DNA of 64,000 bases from Odiellus spinosus (lineage: Eukaryota > Arthropoda > Arachnida > Opiliones > Phalangiidae): positions 941,770-1,005,769 of the forward strand of contig CAWUCO010000283.1 in assembly GCA_963920705.1 (NCBI GenBank). Reading direction: 5' to 3'. Below the pieces are notes generated by a model that worked only from the letters and a program-made list of their open reading frames with translations, ran no database searches and was not told where the DNA came from. Every line of letters starts with the position of its first letter. The stretch's first letter is position 1. The position numbers were made by a program, and so were the translations under genes. Below are positions 47,572-63,490 of this stretch, in pieces.

Positions 47572-48987
47572 TATATCAAAAATGTCTTTGCGAACAAAGA
47601 CCCAGAAGGACATGTTATGGCCTTGAATGTCTGAAGTGACAGATATTTAATTTTCTTTTAAAACATTAAATTTAAATACAATTAAATTTTCTTTTAAAAC
47701 ATGAAATTTAAATACAATTAGATTTTCTTTTAAAACGAAATTTAAATATAATCACAATCTGGCACGATTTAGAGTTTCAAATTTCAATACAACTGATTTT
47801 ATTCACTCGGAAATATTTAAGAAAAACATAACAGACGATTTTCTCCCATTGACGCTTAACATTAAATTTCGATAGAAAAATATACTTAATTTAGCTTTGG
47901 CTTTAGGCATAGACTCAAAGTTCTATGATCTGATCTCATACCTTAATTGGATAATGTTTTCTATGGATAATGCTTTATTATAACTCTTCGACTTTAGTCG
48001 AGGCAATTCGTTCTCGTTCATGTTAGCTTATGAATGCTAATCAAGGAATTTAAAGGGAAAAAAATTCCCCATATTTTAATTTTTAATCTAGGTTGCAAAC
48101 GAACAAACCTAATCCATGAATAATGTTTTATTACAACTCCTCGACTTTAGTCGAGGCAATTCGTTCATGTTAGCTTACCGATGCTTATACAAGGAATTTA
48201 AAGGGAATAAAAATTCACCATATTTTAATTTTTAACTTGGGTTGCAAACGAACAAACCTAATTCATGGATGTTTTTTTATAACTCCTAATAACTAATTAG
48301 TGGTCCCTTATGGAAATCATCATTTTAATTGTACGGTTTTAATGAAAAGAAAAATGAAAGTATTACAATTTATTTAAAAAGCTTATCCGCTCTAAAATTC
48401 GTCGCTTTGAAATTCTCTCCGCTTGCGCGCGCAATATAGCTTTGAAAGTACAAATTGTTATGGTTTGCGTCGTCTGCTAAGCTAGAAAAGAAGGTGACTT
48501 TAAACGGGCTTTAAAAAACACATTTCCCTTTATCATATACCCATTCCAATAAACCGGCGAGTATTTTTAACGATCCGTTCAATTGCGAGTCGTGGAAATT
48601 CGGGTTAAACTAAGAAAACATAAAGTGGACTCGCGTTATACTGAAAAATAACAGTACAATACACGTTTTCCCTGAAAAATAATTAAGCGAAATTTAATGT
48701 TAAGCGTCAATGGGAGAAAATCGTCTGTTATGTTTTTCTTAAATATTTCCGAGTGAATAAAATCAGTTGTATTGAAATTTGAAACTCTAAATCGTGCCAG
48801 ATTGTGATTATATTTAAATTTCGTTTTAAAAGAAAATCTAATTGTATTTAAATTTCATGTTTTAAAAGAAAATTTAATTGTATTTAAATTTAATGTTTTA
48901 AAAGAAAATTAAATATCTGTCACTTCAGACATTCAAGGCCATAACATGTCCTTCTGGGTCTTTGTTCGCAAAGACATTTTTGATATA
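47572..48987. mobile_element. 1.4-kb foldback element with 300-bp arms, unit B
   Basis: Arms 47572-47872 and 48688-48987, loop with the same ~135-bp direct duplication. Its outer right end is the terminus of the 8,386-bp unit, next to host sequence TATTGGTAGGCG. Confidence 0.85.
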
Positions 48988-49378
48988 TATTGGTAGGCGT
49001 GGTAGTAACAATATCTGGTACGGTGGTACCAGATGTAGCTGGTGAAAAGAGTAGAGGCTCAGAATTGGATATAGGCACATTAGGTAAGGTAGTAACACCC
49101 CCTAAGGCATTGGTGTTTAAAAAGGGCGCGGATCCAGACAAAATGGTAGTAGGCGAGAAAACAGTGGCAATAGGAGCCATGGGAGTACCACCATAGCAGC
49201 GAGGCCCCGCGTAATAGGGCTGATGAAAGGCAGAAATCGGCGTAAACGGTGACAAAGATTGAGGTAAACTTCCTGGTCCCACGTAAGGAGCAAAATTGCT
49301 CGAGGTAGGGTGCACAAAGTTATAGGGCGAAGACGTACTAGACGTAACAGTAGGCGAGCTTGAATATTGATTCATCAT
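48988..49378 (-). pseudogene. Tx1/L1-type ORF1, N-terminal part
   Basis: Begins MMNQYSSSPTV at ATG 49378 and is rich in Ser, Thr, Pro, Phe and Tyr with no recognisable fold. It runs to ...VTTTPTN where unit B cuts it. It is joined in frame to 40601 and below once the unit is removed. The frame after the junction (KCLCEQRPR) belongs to the inserted element and is not ORF1. Confidence 0.75.
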
Positions 49379-49966
49379 AACAGGAGAACAAGTTGGGAAA
49401 CCAAAATATTACCTCCCCGACGACGTAACCTAACCTAACCCTATCTTAAATAAAAAAGAATATAAATGTGTGTATATACGTAGGGTAAATGAAGAGAAGA
49501 GTAGAAGGAGCAGCGTTCTTTTGATAGTCCTGGTCGATTTGCCAGAAATGGGCGCTTGTCTCATAGCCGCGCCGCCATCTTTTTGTAGTAACAGGCTGCC
49601 AGACTATTACTAATTTTATTTCCCACAAACCAAATTCAAGTTGTTAGTCTGTCGCTATTTTTAGCTGTCTATCTTTGACGGTCTGTTAGTTATTGATGGG
49701 GTGGCGCCTCCGATCACTAGAGCAGACGAAAATTTCACATTACAGAACGATGGCAGACGATCACGTGACAAAAGTTTACCCCACCAAAAATTTTCGCTAC
49801 GGTCTCTAGACTTCCGGTTTTGGAAATCGACCAGGAATATTGTTAGAGGGTATAAAAATTTCTCTCTCAAGTAATCAGAGAATTAAAATTACTATGTTAC
49901 ACGTTAGATTAAAAAAAAAAAAAAATTGTTCTTTTTGATTGTATAACACATTAAAGTTTGTTGAAA
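49379..49966. other. Probable retrotransposon 5' leader, short telomere-like run, then spacer
   Basis: At about 49426-49441 the plus strand reads AACCTAACCTAACCC, i.e. about three units of the arthropod telomere repeat TTAGG on the minus strand, just upstream of the Tx1-type ORF1. After that no gene is seen. A segment from about 49910 (TTGTTCTTTTTGATT...GTTTGTTGAAAC) has an inverted relative at 61490-61560. Confidence 0.4.
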
Positions 49967-50290
49967 CTTAAAGGGAGAATGAAAGGCCAAAACAACCTCT
50001 TTTAAATCGATTAAGAATGCTAAAATAATGAAAAAAAAAACAATAATATAACTCACCAAAAAGTATTCGTTATTTTTTGATCAATTTCCAAAGTTCCGAA
50101 ACTTGCAAATGCTAAGCCTTGGCCGCCTAGTTCGTGGAGCTAGGCAGCCAAGGCTTAGCATCTTTATATTTCGGAACTTTGGAAATTGAATATAGAATAA
50201 CGAAATATTTTTGGTGAGTTTAATTGTTCTTTTATCTCATTATTTTAGCATTCTTAATAGGTTGTTTCGGCCTTTCATTCTCCCTTTAAG
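49967..50290. mobile_element. 324-bp foldback MITE
   Basis: The ends CTTAAAGGGAGAATGAAAGGC and the exact complement at 50290 bound an element that folds on itself along almost its whole length, with a GC-rich centre (TGCTAAGCCTTGG / CCAAGGCTTAGCA). The inverted relative at 61410-61560 lacks it: there GTTGAAACC is followed by GTTAATGATTCG without the insertion. That gives an empty site. No protein is encoded. Confidence 0.8.
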
Positions 50291-50392
50291 CTAATGATAC
50301 ATTTGTCGAGAAACTTGGAGATTTCGTGAAGTCTTTCAAACATTTGGGATATCATAATCATTACCATACAAAAAGTAGAAAAAGGAACTATA
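50291..50392. repeat. Segment shared in inverted orientation with 61420-61500
   Basis: About 85 bases (AATGATACATTTGTCGAGAAAC ... GGGATATCATAATCATTACC) match the opposite strand of 61420-61500 with about 10 differences. Both can be read as FVEKL--FVKS-KHLGYHNHYH, but third positions are not clearly favoured among the changes, so coding status is open. Confidence 0.55.
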
Positions 50393-50684
50393 GTCACCCC
50401 AACGAAAGAAGAGCCCTGAGAAAAACGTCCGAAATGGGGTAACCACCATCGACCCCATAGTTATTAATCAACTTGTTTTTCTCTCGCAATGTCTGTCTGC
50501 AATATCGTCTGCTATCGAGATTGAGATGTTCTATAACACCGAACTTATCCACTCAATCTCGATAGCAGACGATATTGCAGACAGACATCGCAAGAGAAAA
50601 ACAAGTTGATTAGTAACTATGGGGTCGATGGTGGCGATCTCATTTCGGACGTTTTTCTCAGGGCTCTTCTTTCGTTGGGGCGAC
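50393..50684. mobile_element. Foldback element, left boundary of the palindrome
   Basis: 292 bp. Outer arms read GTCACCCCAACGAAAGAAGAG...GTTTTTCTC and their complement, followed by a long inner stem (GTCTGTCTGCAATATCGTC) and a ~30-base loop (ATGTTCTATAACACCG). It encodes nothing. Its partner is at 59096-59381. Confidence 0.85.
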
Positions 50685-51113
50685 TTTTTTATAGTAAACT
50701 ATTCTACTTCAAATCTTCAGTTTAAACAAAGATCTTTATATTATCACCTAGATGTCTCTAGGAGCTCTACGATCTTACTTCGAGAGAGCCGCCTGTGATT
50801 GGCTCTTAGCTGATTGGTCTCTTGGCAACAGTGAAAAATTCAAACACATCGCTAAGCCTAATAAAGTTTTAAATAATTGATTCTTATAGAAATATTTTTT
50901 TTAAAATTGTGAAAAAATTCAGCAGGATATATTTAATTGGAAGGAATCAGATAAAAAATTAAAATGGGTATGAAATTTTCACCTAATGATCTCCCCTTTA
51001 AATTTAATTTCCCCCAAGCAATCCTTATGTAGAGTTTCTTTCTCCAATGATAATATAATTAGAAATTCTTTCAGAAAAGTTTATTTCAAGAAGAAATACA
51101 ATTAATTTTGTGA
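50685..51113 (-). other. 3' flank of the minus-strand hexapeptide gene
   Basis: Inverted copy of 58666-59095 with modest divergence. It includes a region with TCTAGGAGCTCTACGATC and CCAATCAGC-type words. No separate gene is seen. An AATAAA for the minus-strand gene would lie just below the stop (TTTATTTC near 51079-51086). Confidence 0.5.
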
Positions 51114-56156
<5,043 letters not shown>

Positions 56157-56838
56157 AATTCTTTTCTTGAATATAAATTGATGATGGTGTTCCAACTAAA
56201 GAAAAATATACCTAAAAAATAAGAATAAAAATATAATTAGACACGGCTTGATTAAACAAAGACGAATTTATTAATTTTAAACATACTAACCTAAATAATT
56301 CTACAAGACTATTAATTTCAATTTGCATACCAAAATCATTGTTTAGGCTGACTTAATAACAATATTACTTCTCAAAGATTTAATATAATATATTCTTAGC
56401 GATTAACGCAGATGTAAAAGAAATGAGTTCTTACCACTGATCTCCGATAGCCTCGGGCAACTAAGATGAACTTGTTTTAACTAGATTATCTTGAATAAAT
56501 CAACTCGATGAATGATGGAAGTTTGGAGTTCTACCCTCCTTTTATGTTAGAATTAAAAAACGTCACCAGGAGGCAGCTTATGTGCTACCGCTTACAAAAA
56601 AAAACATACTGTTTTTTTTTTTTTTTAAAGTAAAAACTAAAAAACATTATTTTTTTCTGTTTAAATTCTATTCAAATAAATAAAGTTGTATATCAAATAA
56701 CCTAAAATATTAGCCAAAAAAAACACAGGTAAAATTATTTTTCAACAGGCTTTAAAAAAATGTATTAAAAAGCCAAGATAGACCGAAAGCGATTAGTGAC
56801 GTCACAAGAAAAAAGCGCGGAAGAACGCCAATATTAGG
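56157..56838 (-). promoter_or_regulatory. Leader and non-coding 5' exon region of the minus-strand hexapeptide gene
   Basis: Inverted counterpart of 56967-57639. Read on the minus strand it has a conserved GATCAGTG|GTAAGAACTC donor (near 56433-56450) and a doubled acceptor (TTTTTTAG|GTAT then CTTTAG) just before TTGGAACACC. This suggests a non-coding first exon and a ~230-base intron. Promoter position near the palindrome centre is inferred. Confidence 0.45.
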
Positions 56839-56966
56839 TGAAAACATTTACATGGGCTCTGTTTGCTCGGGAGGCAAAACTGCTATGCGCAGAATTTTTG
56901 GTACCGCTTTTGTCTAGGGGGGGACTCCGAGTTACCACTCTCTGTATTAGAAGCTGCATGGTTTCT
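56839..56966. other. Unique 128-bp spacer at the palindrome centre
   Basis: The only part of the 9-kb structure without an inverted partner. It contains a G-run (TAGGGGGGGACTCC) and moderate GC. Diverging leaders start on both sides, so it could act as a shared bidirectional promoter; nothing in the sequence proves it. Confidence 0.5.
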
Positions 56967-57639
56967 CCTAATATCGGCGTTCTTCCGCGCTTTTTTCTTG
57001 TGACGTCACTAATCGTTTTCGGTCTATAATGGCTTTTTTATAGATTTTTTAAAGCCTGTTGAAAAATAATTTTACCTGTGTTTTTTTTGGCTAATATTTT
57101 AGGTTATTTGATATACAACTTTATTTATTTAATAGAATTTAAACAGAAAAAACTAATGTTATTTCGTTTTTACTTTTAAAAAAAAAACAGTGTTTTTTTT
57201 TGTTAGCGGTAGCACATAAGCTGCCTCCTGGTGACGTTTTTTAATTCTAACGTTAAAAGGAGGGTAGAACTCCAAACTTCCATCATTCATCGAGTTGATT
57301 TATTCAAGATAATCCTGTTAAAATAGTTCATCTTAATTGCCCGAGGCTATAGGAGATCAGTGGTAAGAACTCATTTCTTTTACATCTTCGTAAATCGCTA
57401 AGAATATATTATATTAAATCTTTGAGAAGTAATTTTATTATCAAGTCAGCCTAAACAATGATTTTGGTATGCAAATTGAAATTAATAGTTTTGTAGAATT
57501 AATTAGGTTAGTATGTTTAAAATTTATAAATTCGTCTTTGTTTAATCAAGCCGTGTCTAATTATATTTTTATTCTTATTTTTTTAGGTATTTTTCTGTAG
57601 TTGGAACACCATCATCAATCTGTATTCAAGAAAAGAATC
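56967..57639 (+). promoter_or_regulatory. Leader and non-coding 5' exon region of the plus-strand hexapeptide gene
   Basis: Conserved with the opposite arm. A donor GATCAGTG|GTAAGAACTC lies at about 57355-57372 and an acceptor TTTTTTAG|GTATTTTTCTGTAG near 57582-57600. That fits one non-coding exon and a ~230-base intron ahead of the start codon at 57640. Confidence 0.45.
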
Positions 57640-58665
<1,026 letters not shown>

Positions 58666-59095
58666 TCACAAAATTAATTGTATTTCTTCTTGAAATAAAC
58701 TTTTCTGAAAGAATTTCTATTTATATTATCATTGGAGAAAAAAACTCGACATAAGGAATGCTTGGGCGAAAACAAATTTAAAGGGGAGATTATTAGGTGA
58801 AAATTTCATACCCGTTTTAATTTTTTATCTGATTCCTTGCAATTAAATATATCCTGCTGAATTTTTTCAATTTTTAAAAAAAATATTTCTATAAGAATTA
58901 ATTATTTAAAACTTTATTAGGCTTAGCTATGTGTTTGAATTTTTCACTGTTGCCAAGGGACCAATCAGAGCTAAGAGCCAATCACAGGCGGCTCTCTCGA
59001 AGTAAGATCGTAGAGCTCCTAGAGACATCTAGGTGATAATATAAAGATATTTGTTTAAACTGAAGATTTGAAGTAGAATAGTTTACTATAAATAA
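58666..59095 (+). other. 3' flank of the plus-strand hexapeptide gene
   Basis: Begins after TAG; GAAATAAACTTTTC at about 58691-58704 holds an AATAAA, a candidate polyadenylation signal 27 bases past the stop. The remainder is the inverted partner of 50685-51113. Confidence 0.5.
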
Positions 59096-59381
59096 GTCGC
59101 CCCAACGAAAGAAGAGCCCTGAGAAAAACGTCCGAAATGAGATCGCCACCATCGACCCCATAGTTATTAATCAACTTGTTTTTCTCTTGCGATGTCTGTC
59201 TGCAATATCGTCCGCTATCGAGATTGAGTGGATAAGTTCGGTGTTATAGAACATCTCGATAGCAGACGATATTGCAGACAGACATTGCGAGAGAAAAACA
59301 AGTTGATTAATAACTATGGGGTTGATGGTGGCGACCCCATTTCGGACGTTTTTCTCAGGGCTCTTCTTTCGTTGGGGCGAC
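59096..59381. mobile_element. Foldback element, right boundary of the palindrome
   Basis: 286 bp, same arms as 50393-50684 (GTCGCCCCAACGAAAGAAGAG outer; GTCTGTCTGCAATATCGTC inner stem), with the loop inverted relative to the left copy (GTGGATAAGTTCGGTGTTATA), as the palindrome predicts. Confidence 0.85.
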
Positions 59382-59385
59382 TATA

Positions 59386-60658
59386 ATTTTCCCCAATTTA
59401 AGAAGCAGCTACGTTTTAAAAACTATAATCTTCGCTAGTAACGAGCTTTGGATGATAATGATGTCTAGAAATATATTATAAACCTAATTTTCATAAAAAT
59501 CAAATCCTACGCTTAAACGAAGATCTCCTAGATGTCGCTAGGGGGTGGGTCCTTGGTTTTGATTGGCTTCTTGGCAACGGTGGAGAAATTCAAATGCATG
59601 TTTGGGATATAAAACTTTAAAAAATATTTTCTAATAGTATTTGTACTTCAAAAATTATGAAAAAATTCAGCGGAGCATATTTTTGCATAAGGAATCGGAA
59701 AAAAATACTTCATTTCAGCTAATACTATCCCTTTAATGGCTTTTATGGTTTTGTTGTTATTGTAATCGTTGCAGCAGTAAATGAGCATACCTTAAGTAAA
59801 ATAAGAAGTATGAATTTAAATATTGACGAGTAATCTTTTTAGGGCGCCTATTCCAGTTTTATCTCTAAATTAAATGACTGTTAGTCAAGGTTTTGTGCTC
59901 ATACCGATAAAAAAATTAGTCGTAGTTTACCAATTTAGGAAAAAGCTCGTGATTAAAAATAAGCATAGCTAACTTTATTTATTTTTAATTTGCCTTACGT
60001 TTTCACTAACTTTTAAAGTGTAAAATGTAGCTTTTGGGTGAATCCATGTGAATTCGACTTGAGGAAAAAAAGGGCATAATCTTAAATTTCAACCAATATA
60101 TTTCTACTTTTCTATAAGGGTATGGAACGTATATTTACCAAGTTTTAGATTTCAAAAAAAGTATTTCTCAAGTTGTAATTTTTTTAATTTGTTCACAAAA
60201 ATTTGGATTTTAAATTTTCAATACGGATTGGCTCTAATATATTTAGAATTAATAGAGTTAAATAAATTAAAATTCATATTATAGACGAAAAAGAGGTGCT
60301 GAATACGAATTTGATGACGAAAACACTTGGAAAAAAATACAGAAAGAGATATTTTCATAGGGGCCAAATTTGAGTCTTGAGCGTCACCTTCAAAAATTCT
60401 GAAAATTTAATATTTTTGGCCCAACAGGCTATATAATTTGAATTATAAACGTGATCAATGAAAAACTATTGTAAATTGCAAAAACAAAAATATTATTCAA
60501 AATTTTAGGCTTTTATTTTGAATTAAAATATCAATTTCAAGTCATTTAAACAATTTTTTGATGTTTTTGGGCTATCTACTCTAAATTAGTAATTAAGACA
60601 TCGAAAAGGGACTCAATCCCAATTTGAAGCCTAAAAAACTGGTTATATAATATCCTAA
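59386..60658. other. AT-rich non-coding stretch
   Basis: No protein-like frame, tandem repeat or inverted repeat was recognised here. A short stretch around 59560-59700 (CTTGGCAACGGTGGAGAAATTCAAA...AAAAAATTCAGCGG) resembles 58940-58860/50830-50930 flanking sequence weakly, so it may be an older copy of the hexapeptide gene's 3' flank. Confidence 0.35.
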
Positions 60659-61229
60659 ACTACATCATGTATGTATTACTATGATGTAGTTTTAGTCCCT
60701 GTGTTTCAATTTTCGAAGTCGTCATCCGACCAGTAGGCGCCGTTAAGATCTTGTGACCCCAGAGAAACCACAGATATCATTTATATTATGAGCTTAAATA
60801 CCTTTGATAGCGAGCAAAACTGTTGGAAACGGTGTTTTCTTTAATTAAATAACATTAAAATTAATTTATTTAACTCGCAACGCCTGCTTAAGCTTCGTAA
60901 AAAAATTATCTCTCTTAAAAATGCTAAGCCTAAATCGAACCTAAAAAAATGAAATTCAATTTCGCGCGCTTTTTTCATTCAAAAGCGCGCGAAATTGAAT
61001 TAAATATATTTTTAGGTTCAATTCAGGCTTAGCATTTTTAGGAACGATTATATTTTTAACGACGCTTAAGCAGGCGTTGCGAGTTAATTAAGGAACACAT
61101 AGTTTTGGTCGTTATCAAAGTTATTTATCCTCATTATATATATGATATCTAGGATTTCTCTGGGGTCACAAGATATAAACAGCGCCTATTTTTCGGATGA
61201 CGACCAAGAAAATTCAAACTCAGGGACAC
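60659..61229. mobile_element. Foldback element of ~535 bp with nested hairpins
   Basis: Outer inverted pair 60695-60790 / 61140-61229 (GTCCCTG, GTCATCCGACC, CTTGTGACCCCAGAGAAA and complements, with mismatches). The inner pair is 60871-60894 / 61064-61086 (TAACTCGCAACGCCTGCTTAAG), and a central hairpin carries GCGCGCGAAATTGAATT. A separate small hairpin (ACTACATCAT / ATGATGTAGT) touches the left end at 60659-60690. It encodes nothing. Confidence 0.75.
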
Positions 61230-61409
61230 CATGCTTTTTTTTGTAGCAGACAACTAAGTCCGATCTTTAGAAACTTTTCTATCATATTTAGAAGATGTTT
61301 AAAAATAAGAGTTGGTATATTTTTCTTAGGTTTTCGATAACGTAGATTCGGAAAAACGTAAAATCAAGAAAGTGATACATCAGTTTTCATTTACCCTTCA
61401 AGTTATTTT

Positions 61410-61621
61410 CATCTTATTGTATGATAATGATTATGATATCCCAAATGTTTGTAAGACTTTACGAAAACCCGAAGTTTCTCGACAAACGAATCATTAACTT
61501 TATTGGTTTCAACAAAATTTTGTCTTATAAAATCATAAAAAAAGAACAAAAGTATTGCAAGTTTTTGTGATTTTTTCTTATCGTTGCATTTACAACATGG
61601 TTTGATTTCCATCCAAATCAA
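61410..61621 (-). repeat. Inverted relative of 49910-50375, empty of the 324-bp MITE
   Basis: The minus strand matches 49910-49966 and 50291-50375 across the point where the MITE sits in the other copy. A 70-codon frame (ending KHLGYHNHYHTIR) is open, with a weak counterpart on the other side. No family is recognised, and I do not call it a gene. Confidence 0.5.
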
Positions 61622-61997
61622 AGACTTAAAGTAGATATTGGATATTGATTAACTATTTAATTGATTGTATAGAATACATACACAGACAGAACCGGTGTAA
61701 AACCTACCCTTTAACTAATTGAACTAGACTTGAAACAAACAAATAAGACTGATCCCAATGTTATTACTTTCTAAATTAGCACTCAGTGACCAATTACACT
61801 TGCCAGAGACGAAACTTTTACAAATGGCCATTTTTGTCTTCAAAATAAGCTTGGTGAAATATTTCTAGGCGTTTAAAACTTCGCGTTAAAATAAATGTAG
61901 TGGAAATCGCTGTACGCGTCGCATAAAACTTTAACTACGTAAATTTGAAGCTTTTTGACGCACGTATTCTTTTGCGCGTGCTAGTGGAAACTAAACT
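61622..61997. other. Non-coding stretch
   Basis: No gene, repeat or strong secondary structure recognised. Confidence 0.3.
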
Positions 61998-62113
61998 TTA
62001 AGACGGATGCACACAGACCAGTTTTCGTACGTTTCACACACGTACGCTTTTAGAAATGTATGGGCGCGCGAGCGTGAAACGCGGGAAAACTAGTTTGTGT
62101 GCATCCGCCTTAA
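61998..62113. mobile_element. 108-bp MITE flanked by TTAA
   Basis: TTAA at 61998-62001 and 62110-62113 bracket inverted ends GACGGATGCACACAGACCAG and (complement) GGCGGATGCACACAAACTAG. A TTAA target is typical of piggyBac-type transposases; assignment by target alone is weak. The interior has CGTACG and GCGCGCG words, and no coding. Confidence 0.7.
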
Positions 62114-62519
62114 CTCTAATCGCTTGTATCTACGCAAATTCACGCAGCACAAGCAGTTTTAACATCATTAACCATATAGTTTAAATTATTAGAAACACTT
62201 CGCGCGTTAAATTATGGAACATTTCGCTCGTTTCAGAATTATCTTTATTTACCGTGATTTACAAATAACGTGACGCAAATCCTAAGCTGATTATCGATTT
62301 ATTGAATAATATTTTTGTTTTCTCCTGTTAGTTTTTCAGAAATTTCAAACGAATTAAAATTTGAATATAAAACAATTGGCACTGTTATATGTGGTAGATT
62401 TTTCTTTTAGAAATGCAGATGATGCTCCTGGTAGACTAAATTAGAAGGTATCGTTCTTCCTGGAAGGTTAACCTTGTTGTTTTAGCAAGTTGACTTTCAA
62501 ATTAGTGTCATTGGTATGC
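62114..62519. other. Non-coding stretch
   Basis: No gene or repeat recognised between the TTAA-flanked MITE and the 310-bp tandem array. Confidence 0.3.
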
Positions 62520-63490
62520 TGCACTAATGTCATTTCAGTGGATTTTCGAAGGCATGTTGTCCTTAATCCTAGAAGCTGAAGAGATGTTGTTTATGGACCG
62601 CTCTTGAAGGGACCTTTTAAAGGATGTTGTTGTCGGCGGAAGTCTTTTCGGACTTTGTAATGATGTTTGTTGGCGGTCTTTCAAGGGAAGTTACTGTTGG
62701 CGATCTGAAATCATGCTACAAGACGTGCTTAATTAGTTTAATAAAATTCAGTCTTAAATAGAGAAAAAATTCCATACAGAACCGGTTTTCTGTTATTTTT
62801 ACCCTGATTCAAAACGTTTTAACCCTTTAAATTCGGCCATTTTAAGCGAAGTCTTGAAGTCATGTTGTCTCTTTAAGAAAGGGGCTGAAGAGATGTTGTC
62901 TATGCACCGCTTTTGAAGGGATATTGTTTTCGGTGGGCCTCTTTTTTAAGGATGTTGTTGTCGATGGAAGTACTTCTTGGGACTTTCTAGTGATCTTGTT
63001 TGTTGGCGGCCTTTCAAAGGATGTTGCTGCTGCCGATCTGAAAAAATAATGCTTAATTCGTAAACTAGAATTCAGTCTTGCTTAACGAAAAGTTCCATAC
63101 AGAACCGCTTTTTTGTCATTTTTATTCTGGATCAAAATATTTTACCACTTTAAAACTGGCCATTTTAAGTGGAGTCTTGAAGTCGTGTTGTCTCTTGATG
63201 AAAGTGGCTGAAGAGATGTTGTCTATGGGCCTCTTTTGAAGGGATATTGTTTTCGGTGGGCCGCTTTTTTTAAGGATGTTGTTGTCGGTGGAAGTACTTC
63301 TTGGGACTTCTAGTGATCTTGTTTGTTGGCGGTCTTTCAAGGGATGTTGCTGTTGCCTGTTAGCGATCTGAATTAATGCTTCATTCGTAAACTAAAATTC
63401 AGTCTTCCTTAAACAAAGTTCCATACAGAACCGTTTTTTTTTGTTTAATTTTACTCCAAAACAAAACGTTTTAACCCTTACAGAAATTTA
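62520..63490. repeat. ~310-325-bp tandem repeat, three units
   Basis: The landmark CTGAAGAGATGTTGT occurs at about 62576, 62885 and 63208. Each unit also has GGACTTT(C/G)TA or the like, TTGTTGGCGG(T/C)CTTTCAA, and TTCCATACAGAACCG followed by a T-run and an AAACGTTTTAACCCTT-like end. Units differ by many substitutions and small indels, so the array is old. A minus-strand 72-codon frame in it is not convincing. Confidence 0.8.

Larger units (their letters stand above)
40602..48987 (-). mobile_element. 8,386-bp composite mobile unit, copy B, inside Tx1-type ORF1
   Basis: Every internal landmark lies exactly 27,524 bases downstream of its partner in copy A, and total length is equal. Differences noticed are C/T in RT codon GD(T/I)KSPG, T/A near 13209/40733 and G/T near 18968/46492. 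The flanks differ wholly from copy A: here the minus-strand ORF1 of another retrotransposon. Removing 40602-48987 joins CCT ACC AAT A with TT ACC ACC, restoring ORF1 in frame (PTN-I-TTAPS), again at A|T without duplication. A 3-bp duplication model would leave ORF1 out of frame. This supports the same boundaries as in copy A. Confidence 0.75.
34945..49440 (-). mobile_element. Tx1/L1-group non-LTR retrotransposon, decayed, split by unit B
   Basis: Read on the minus strand: a 5' region (about 49440-49379), ORF1 (49378 to 39055, interrupted), ORF2 (39001-35257), a 3' UTR with a ~100-bp direct repeat (GCTATGTACAATTTACAT near 35016 and 35118), and a poly-A tail (T-rich 34945-34990). ORF1 has a zinc knuckle; ORF2 has an APE endonuclease, an RT and a C-terminal CCHC-like motif. 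RT wording such as GIRQGCPLSGLLFALSLEP and LPKSGDL-NWRPVSL matches the Tx1/L1 group. The tail abuts the GGGGTACCCC satellite. The 8,386-bp unit at 40602-48987 is a later insertion. Without it the element is about 6.1 kb. The exact 5' end is uncertain. Confidence 0.8.

Noticed and set aside
63122-63340. 72-codon minus-strand frame in the ~310-bp tandem repeat
   Set aside because: The other two units do not keep the frame.
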